From the NCBI RefSeq assembly GCF_017591425.1, contig NW_024467104.1:992001-1056000 (forward strand): 64,000 bases of DNA. Direction: 5' to 3'. A program made the translations under genes and the position numbers. This document shows, one piece after another, positions 57,535 to 64,000 of this stretch (position 1 is the stretch's first letter; the number at the start of each line of letters is the position of its first letter). The notes under the pieces were generated by a model. It did not search any database, was not told the DNA's origin, and saw nothing but the letters and a program-made list of their open reading frames with translations. This stretch comes from Ochotona curzoniae (taxonomy: Eukaryota > Chordata > Mammalia > Lagomorpha > Ochotonidae).

Positions 57535-58890
57535 ATATTCAAGGTTTTCTTAGCAGCTTAACCAGAGTAGTGAGGGGAGACTGATGGATCAGTGAAATAC
57601 CTAAACATGCCTATCTTGTAGATAAATGGCCAGACCATTCACCCCACCATAGCAACCCCTCAGTTATTTTTACTTTACTATCTATTATACACACAAAGTA
57701 TATAACATTTGTTGATTTTACTGTATATTCTCTTCCCACTTATTTCTTTAATTTGTGTGTTAGACACAGGGTGGCTGCACAGAGGCAGTGGTCTCACAGA
57801 AGGACAGGTGGAAAAAAACTTTAGGAGACTGAAATCTCCACGAATGGAGATTTGAAGAGTTGAGGATGAGGAGGCTGAAGGGAAATGTGATTGGAGTAAC
57901 AGAGCTGAGAATTTCAGGACGGTGGAACAAACTGTGCTCTTCACTTTGCTCTCCAATGCTTACTTACCAGAGACTTTGTTTCCCCTAAAAGCACAGTGCC
58001 TTGAGGTCCTTAGGATTTCTGTTTCCAGTTTCTCCAGAGCTACTAAGCTCTCCATACCCTTATGAATTTTTAAAATTTCATTTTGTTTTTAATGTTATCC
58101 ACTTCCCTATGTAGTTTTAATTGTGGTTGGCTCAGAAAAATCATTATTTCTGCTTGACCCAATCTGTCCTTATTTACTCTCTATATTTAGTCTATATATT
58201 GTTTTTTCACGTCATGATGTCTTAAAGCACTACATATTAATTTTAGTGAACTTTTATAGAATTCTTCAGTATATAACTAGTGGATTTATCATAAAATGCA
58301 AAATAACATAATTATGTATAAACACAAAATACATAATGATCATAATAATATTTTAATGAATAAATAACAGATTTCTAAGGAATAAAATGAGTGCATGAAA
58401 ACACCAATACTAGGAAACATATTTACCAAAAATAGAATAACTTTTAGAAACTGCAAAACACTGATTTGTTTTGATAACATATACATGTGGAAACATCTTT
58501 TGTTTTTATTTGATATAAGGACTTTCACTGAATGTATTGTTATATAAATGGACACAATGCTCACATTTACATATAACCTATATAATACTTTAGTATATTT
58601 TAGAGCATATCAAGACCACTTTATCATCTGATACAATAAAAATGTTATGTAATGAGTTGTAATTACACACCATTATGCAAAAAAGTAAGAAAAATAGGCT
58701 ATACATATTCATTGCTGTGTTTTTGACTGAAGGTTTTCTACTTGTGGATGATTGAGTCTATGGATTCTGAATCCTCATATGTGGATTTATGTAATAATAT
58801 TTATGTAATAATATTTAAGTATTAATATTTAATTTTAATAAATGAGCTACAACACAAATGTGTATAATTAATTATTTATAGCACATGGTT
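57535..58890. other. 3' flank of the OR5W2-like gene, AT-rich
   Basis: No gene recognised. 58795-58835 has a short TTATGTAATAATATTTA direct repeat. Confidence 0.45.
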
Positions 58891-58896
58891 AATTAC

Positions 58897-59832
58897 TTAA
58901 GACAAAATTTTATTCTTTAGTTTCTTTAGAGCCTGTTTCACATCCTTGTTCCGAAGGCTGTAAATCAGAGGGTTCAGCATGGGGATCACTAGGGTGTAAA
59001 ACAGTGACGTCATCTTGTCTTGATCTAGAGAGTAGGAAGAACTTGGTCTGAAGTACATGAAGAGCATAGTTCCCTGGAAAATGGCAACTGCAGTTAAGTG
59101 GGAGGTGCAGGTGGAGAAAGCTTTGAGCCTCCCCTCAGCAGAGGGCATCTTTAAGACTGATGAGATGATGTAACAGTAAGAGACAAGAACTCCTGAGATA
59201 GTACTCAGTTCAATGAATCCAAACACAGTGAAGATCACCAACTCATTGACCTGAGTATCTGAGCATGATAGCAACAGCAGAGGAGGGACATCACAGAAGA
59301 AGTGATTGATCTCATTAGAGCCACAGAAACACAAGCGAAATGTCAACGTGGTGTGTGCCAATGCATCTATCATTCCCACCAGGTAAACCCCAGCCAACAG
59401 CTGAAAGCAAGTCCTGCTGGACATGTTGACTGTGTAGAGCAAGGGGTTGCTGATGGCCTGGTACCTATCAAAGGCCATCACTGCCAGCAGCAGACACTCA
59501 GTGTCTGTAAAGATACAGAACACAAAAAACTGCAGAGCACAGCCAATGGCTGAAATAGACTTGTTCTTCTCAGCAAGTAGGTCCACCAGCATCTTGGGTC
59601 CAACTGCAGTGGAATAACAGAGATCAGCAAAAGAGAGGTGGCTGAGGAAAAAGTACATTGGGGTGTGCAGCTGGGAATCCAGTTGAATTAAAATGATCAT
59701 TCCAACATTTGCTAGAACATTCAAGAGATACACAACCAGAAATATGCAAAATAGGATCATTTTCATCTCTGGGTTATCAGTAATTCCCAAGAGAAAGAAT
59801 TCGTTTACTGAGGAACAATTTCCCCTGTCCAT
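58897..59832 (-). CDS. OR5W2: Olfactory receptor 5W2-like
   Basis: Intact 311-codon OR. The Met at 59832 (MDRGNCSS) is preferred over the in-frame Met six codons upstream (59850), because OR5W2 proteins begin MD-x-x-NCSS and the N-C-S sequon is then at residues 5-7. Landmarks: [18 protein letters not shown] from 58, Cys98, [12 protein letters not shown] at 119-130, loop-2 cysteines in [15 protein letters not shown] and [32 protein letters not shown], and [27 protein letters not shown] at the C-terminus. Compared with human OR5W2 as I remember it, there is one extra residue in the loop after TM2 (AEKNKS versus AKNKS). It should be a functional odorant receptor. The exact orthology label is by motif recognition; a second intact OR5W copy could lie outside the window. 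Confidence 0.92.
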   Translation of the reverse strand: MDRGNCSSVNEFFLLGITDNPEMKMILFCIFLVVYLLNVLANVGMIILIQLDSQLHTPMYFFLSHLSFADLCYSTAVGPKMLVDLLAEKNKSISAIGCALQFFVFCIFTDTECLLLAVMAFDRYQAISNPLLYTVNMSSRTCFQLLAGVYLVGMIDALAHTTLTFRLCFCGSNEINHFFCDVPPLLLLSCSDTQVNELVIFTVFGFIELSTISGVLVSYCYIISSVLKMPSAEGRLKAFSTCTSHLTAVAIFQGTMLFMYFRPSSSYSLDQDKMTSLFYTLVIPMLNPLIYSLRNKDVKQALKKLKNKILS

Positions 59833-59944
59833 TCTACTTTGATCTTTCAACTATACAAAAACGAATCACAGAGGGGTTAGGATAAGTCCTTTGTTGGCTT
59901 ATTAAACAATATTATCAAGAAGTTATTACATGAGACTGGAAGCT

Positions 59945-60200
59945 GTATAGAGCAATGAGCTTGCTGCTCCACATCCTTTTGTGACTGGAGCGAGTGATTC
60001 CATTCCAGGTATACTCAAATCACATCCAGCTTTTGGCCATTGCATGCTCTGGGAGGCAGCAGAGAGGCACTTGGATCCCTGTCACCCGCTTTACACACCT
60101 GGATTGAATTCTGGAATTCCAGATTCAGCTTGGCACGGTGTTGACTGTTGGAAGGTCTCTCTTCAGCTGTCTCTTTGTATCTGCCTTTGAAACTAAATGA
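59945..60200 (+). mobile_element. CSINE, old copy, upstream of OR5W2-like
   Basis: GCAATGAGCTTGCTGCTCCACATCC, GCATGCTCTGGGAGGCAGCAGAGAGGCACTTGGATCCCTGTCACC, ATTGAATTCTGGAATTCCAG, tail CTGCCTTTGAAACTAAATGAAAATAAAC. Confidence 0.65.
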
Positions 60201-61310
60201 AAATAAACAGTAAGTGTAAAAATCAAAACAAGGCAGAAGTAGGCGTGCCAATTATCATTTTACTTGGAGAAAGTAACCAAGACAAGTACCATTTCTGAAG
60301 AGAAATTTTCATGTGAATTAATGGCAAGAGTATCTGTATATCAAAGCCAGTTTCCAAATTTTTATTCTAAATGTATAAGTAATTCTTGAAATATGTGGTA
60401 CATCTTAGCTATTATCATTAATTTTAGGCATTGGTTTTTAATAAACCCAAAGTTGTTTCTTGGTTAAAAACAATGTAGACAAAATCCAAAATTAGTTTAG
60501 CCACGCAAGAATTATAAGACTAAAATTCTCATGTTCTCTGTAATGCATTGTGTGATTATTCAAATAAAATTAATTTAACATACGATAATGGTACAGAATA
60601 TATTAATTAAGATCACTATGTTGCTTTTCATGTTTGAACTGATTAGGGTTTACCAAAATCGGAACCACATTTGTATGAACTGTTCTATTCCTCATCACCA
60701 ATGGCTTGCCAGAGTGGTTATAGCCCCCTTTGCATAACTCAACCTGCTCTGAAAGAAAAAACCCATGAGAAACCACAGGCATGATTAAAAAAAAGAGCAA
60801 GAAATAGCTGAATATTAAAAGTATATCTGTTTTGTTAAACAATAGTATCAAAATTATTTGGTTGTTAATAACTATCATTATCAATTTTCACTGATGTTTA
60901 GATAGACATTATTAAAAGGAGATTTGAAGGGCAAAGAATAATGATTTAGATTTACATGGGCTTCCATTTCTTGTGGTTATACACACAGTTACTCCTAGGT
61001 TGGAAGTGTAGATATGTCTGTGTTTATTTGGAAAAATATTGGAATTATTGTGATCCTTTACACTTCATTATCTTGATATAATACTTGGACTTTCGTTTAC
61101 ATGTATTAGTACTTTATTAACTTCACTCATTATTTGACTAAAACATATATAATAAATAGAGCAAGTTTTAAGTTTAAGCTTAAATACACAGTATCACTTC
61201 TAAAGTAGTTAAAATTGATGGTTGATTTCAAACTCTTGGCTAAAAGAAATGAATGTAACTTTTAATGTTACTTTCATAAATGATAAATTTGTTTATTTGA
61301 ATTCATGTCA
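60201..61310. other. AT-rich intergenic DNA, no gene seen
   Basis: No coherent frame or named repeat. Confidence 0.45.
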
Positions 61311-61313
61311 GTT

Positions 61314-61641
61314 GGGCCTGGTAAGGTAGTCTAGTGGCTAAAGCCCTCACCTTACATAAGCCAGGCTCCAATACAGTTGCCAGTCATGTTCAGGCAGCCC
61401 TGATTCCCATTAACTTCCTGCTTCTGGCCTTGGAAGCAGTACAAGATGACCTAAAGTCTTGGGACCATGTACACACCTGGGAGACCCGGAAGAAGTTCTG
61501 GGCTCGTAGCTTGGTATCAACTAAGTTCTGGCCATTGCAGCCACTTAGGGAGTCAATCAGTGGACAGAAGATCTTCTCTGTTTCTCTTCCTCTCTCTATA
61601 TCTGACTTTTCCATAAAAATAAAAATAATCTTTTTTTTTTT
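61314..61641 (+). mobile_element. CSINE, full length
   Basis: GGGCCTGGTAAGGTAGTCTAGTGGC head, GGCCTTGGAAGCAGTACAAGATGACC, GGGAGACCCGGAAGAAGTTCTGGG, tail TTTTCCATAAAAATAAAAATAATC. Confidence 0.85.
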
Positions 61642-61689
61642 AAAGAAGAAAGTTAGGTGAGTCCATCAGATAAGTAGCATGTGTCTATT

Positions 61690-62055
61690 CATTCATTTAT
61701 TTGACAGACTGACAGAGATAGAGAGAGATAGAAAGACAGGAAAAAGAGGAGTTGGAGAGAAAGAAAGAGGGAGAGGGGAGAAAGACAGTGAGAGAGAGAG
61801 AGAATCTTCCATCAACAAATTCACTTCCCGAATGGCCACAGAAGCCTGTGCTATCACTTTGAAGCCAGTAGCTAGGAACTTCTGGGCCTCTCACATGCAT
61901 ATAACTGTCCAGGAATCAGGCCATTCTCTCCTGCTTTCCCGAGTACATTATCAGAGAACTGGATCAGAAATGGAACAGCCAGGACTTGAACTAGTTCACA
62001 TACGTGGTGCTAGTATTGCTTGTGGCACTCTTACTCGTTATGCAGCAGTGTCAGG
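61690..62055 (-). mobile_element. CSINE, old copy with expanded GA tract
   Basis: Antisense: TTCATTTATTTGACAGACTGACAGAG, a long AGAGAGA/GAAAGA stretch to 61802, GAATCTTCCATCAACAAATTCACTTCC, AAGCCAGTAGCTAGGAACTTC, GAACTGGATCAGAAATGGAACAGCC. Inverted relative to the SINE ending at 61641. Confidence 0.75.
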
Positions 62056-62490
62056 AACTAGATTGCATGTTTATTTTGCTGGGCAATCAGATTTAAAACT
62101 AATAGTTTAGAAATCCCAGAATACTAAATTATTCATGCTTTCAAATAGTAATGAATTTTTCCTATCATAATATTTAGCCACTTGTTAACCCACCTGAGAT
62201 AAAAGTGTGTTTCGGTTCTCTGCGATGCCAGGACAAGTAGATTTTATTTTACTTCTGTCTTGTCACTGATGAGACTCAAATATATTGTGCTTCTGTCTTC
62301 ACTATTTCTGCTAATCAGTGATGGTTAATTAGACTTGTAGTACAACATTTTCCCCTGTGAATATAGCAAGCACTTTAACAGGAGCTGAAGTTCTGATTAT
62401 TTAACCCTATCATCAAATCAATCAATGTTAGAAGTTTGTACTATGTAAATTAGGTTAAACACAATGCTTCTTTCTGCATAAAAATGCCAA
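62056..62490. other. Intergenic DNA, no gene seen
   Basis: No coherent frame or named repeat. Confidence 0.4.
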
Positions 62491-62492
62491 TC

Positions 62493-62813
62493 AGGGCTTT
62501 GTGCCGTAGAACAGCAGCTAAAGTCCCCAACTTGCAAGCACCGGGATCCTATACAGGCACCACTTCTGGACCTGTCAGCCCTGTCCCATCCAGCTCCCAG
62601 CCTGTGGCTTGGGAAAGCAGTAGAGGTTGGCCCAAAGCCTCGGGACCCTGCATCCACATGGGAGACCAAGAGGAGGCACCTGGCTCTTGGCTCAGGATTG
62701 GCACAGCTCTGACCATTGCAGCCACTTGGGGAGTAAATTGGTGCAAGAAAGAGCTCCCTCTCTGTCTCTCCTCCTCTCTGTATATCTGACTTTCCAACAA
62801 GAAAAAAAAAAAG
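62493..62813 (+). mobile_element. CSINE, full length
   Basis: AGGGCTTTGTGCCGTAGAACAGC head, AAGCACCGGGATCCTATACAGGC, TGGGAAAGCAGTAGAGGTTGGCCC, TTGGGGAGTAAATTGGTGC, tail CTTTCCAACAAG plus A-run. Confidence 0.83.
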
Positions 62814-62884
62814 AATTCAGTTATTTGCCTAGAAGTATGTATCATCCAGCTTTACTTAAGAAGGTGGTTCATTTGTATCAGGAT

Positions 62885-62960
62885 AGTTAGAACTGGAGGA
62901 CATTAAATTGAGTAAAATAAGCTGGACATAAGTTTCAAAAAAGTACTGAGCTTCTGTGAC
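62885..62960 (+). mobile_element. LINE-1 3'UTR fragment
   Basis: AACTGGAGGACATTAAATTGAGTAAAATAAGCTGGACA is the conserved sense L1 3' passage. Confidence 0.6.
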
Positions 62961-63411
62961 TACCATTCTATTTCAGAACATTCAAATACAACAGAAATAT
63001 AAAGATGAAGATAAAATTCTGATTGCTGATCAAAGATTTCTGCCCTTTCTGCCCATTCTGCCCATCAAGTGTCCACAGTTGACACGTTGCCTGGCGTCCA
63101 TGTGTAAATCAGCCACCTGCTGTACACATGGCAGCTTGTGGGCTCCTTGCTCTCACCCTGATGCAGTGCTGTTGATCAGGGAGGAAAGAGTGGTAGAAAG
63201 TAATACCAGGCAAATTCTGCAGCCCTCTCCATCCGATTGTGCCCCTGTGTAGATGGCAAGTCTGCAGACATTCTGTTTGGGACACAGTGGACTTGGCCCA
63301 CAGCCCCAGCATCCCGGTACCGGTGATTTTAGGGGTGTCTTATTTGGTAATCAGTGTTGGTTTGGGCGTTGGGAATCAGTCAGAGACTAGCACTTTTTAA
63401 CAAAACAATGA
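62961..63411. other. GC-richer flank of the minisatellite, unassigned
   Basis: 63040-63400 is less AT-rich and non-repetitive by eye; no gene or transposon recognised. The short triplet-like stretch TTTCTGCCCTTTCTGCCCATTCTGCCCA (63038-63066) is locally repetitive. Confidence 0.4.
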
Positions 63412-64000
63412 CAGTGATCTACAAGTAGGAAACCACTTGCCAAAGATTATTAGCCACAGATCAGCATGACAGTGATCTGTGAGTGAGGGAACCAAGTGCC
63501 AGCCATTCGCGAGCCAGGGACCTGCGTATAAGTGATTGGCAGCCATGGTGCTGCTTGCCAGTGCTCTGCAGCCAGGGAACCATGTGCAAGTGATTGGTTA
63601 GCCAGGGAACTGCATGCAAGCCTTCCCCAAGCCAAGGATCCATGTGCCTGTGATTTGAAGCCAGGGAACTGCTTTCCCACAATTGGCAAGCAAAAGAGCC
63701 AAGTGCAATTAATTGGTTAGGCAGGAAAGTGCGTACTAGAGATCTGCAGGCAGCGAACTGTGTGCCAGTGGTCAGTGTGCCAGTTATCCGTGTGCCAGAG
63801 AACTGTGTGCCAGTGATCGGTGAGTAAGGGAACCACGTGCTAGTGATCCACAAGACAGGGCACCATGTGTGAGTGATTGGCCAGCCAGGGAACTGCATGC
63901 TAGCTATCTGCAGCCAGTGAATCTCATACCAGCAATCGGCGGGCCAGTGATTGGTGTGCCAGTGATCGGTGAGTAAGGGAACCACGTGCCAGAGATCTGC
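63412..64000 (+). repeat. 30-bp minisatellite, continues past the window
   Basis: About 19-20 head-to-tail units of 27-31 bp with consensus near CAGTGATTGGTGAGCCAGGG + AACCACGTGC. Well-preserved units are at 63470-63499, 63560-63589, 63590-63619, and the pair CAGTGATCGGTGAGTAAGGG..ACCACGTGC at 63811 and 63960. Some units are shortened (CAGAGAACTGTGTGC). Because 30 is divisible by 3, the minus strand stays open for 174 codons with a 10-residue period, which is a by-product of the repeat length. Confidence 0.95.

Noticed and set aside
63461..63985. 174-codon open frame on the minus strand, rich in Thr, Trp, His and Pro with a 10-residue period
   Set aside because: It is the shadow of a 30-bp minisatellite: any stop-free unit of that length yields a long frame. 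No start context, domain or codon signature supports a gene.
63412..64000. Regular about 30-bp repeats as a CRISPR-like array
   Set aside because: There are no unique spacers, units are contiguous and degenerate, and the rest of the window is mammalian.

Overview
The window is mammalian nuclear DNA from an olfactory-receptor (OR) gene cluster, probably of a lagomorph. Three things point that way: the coding genes are single-exon class II ORs; the dispersed repeats are a tRNA-derived SINE of the lagomorph C-repeat (CSINE) type, present in over 30 copies of very different age; and LINE-1 pieces are found throughout. The youngest SINE copies (head like GGCCCGGCGCGGTGGCGCAA, tail AATAAATCTTT) look more like pika (Ochotona) than rabbit, but that species call is from memory and uncertain.

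Layout. 0-5 kb: retroviral and LINE debris, namely a betaretrovirus-like gag nucleocapsid remnant (0.55-0.9 kb), a module that recurs at 53.7 kb, and a LINE-1 (2.0-5.0 kb) with 5'UTR, frameshifted ORF1, almost no ORF2 and a 3'UTR. 5.0-31.7 kb: three intact OR5T-type genes (minus at 5.0 and 20.7 kb, plus at 30.7 kb), separated by AT-rich DNA, SINEs and LINE pieces, plus a GC-richer block at 16.2-18.8 kb holding an array of about 60-bp diverged repeats and a 5'-truncated SNRPB retrocopy. 31.7-46.7 kb: no OR gene; many SINEs, a probable solo LTR (33.8-34.2 kb), a tandem SINE pair sharing one target-site duplication, and a second about 60-bp-repeat array (42.0-43.1 kb). 46.9-59.9 kb: OR5I1 (plus), a 5'-truncated OR5W pseudogene (plus) and an intact OR5W2-like gene (minus). 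63.4 kb to the end: a 30-bp minisatellite that runs out of the window.

The intact ORs carry the expected features: an N-glycosylation sequon at the start, MAYDRY or MAFDRY, the KAFSTC/KVFSTC-type motif, [14 protein letters not shown], and extracellular cysteines. They would encode odorant GPCRs of olfactory sensory neurons, each expressed alone. They have no operon-like co-function, but the sequence shows them exchanging information: there are patchy near-identical tracts between OR5T copies 1 and 2 and between the OR5W gene and its inverted pseudogene. I found no novel defence, toxin or catalytic system. The observations most worth checking are the gene-conversion tracts, the OR5T-OR5I1-OR5W order (different from the human order as I recall it), the Cys-to-Arg change in the third OR5T gene, the single-TSD SINE dimer and the minisatellite.
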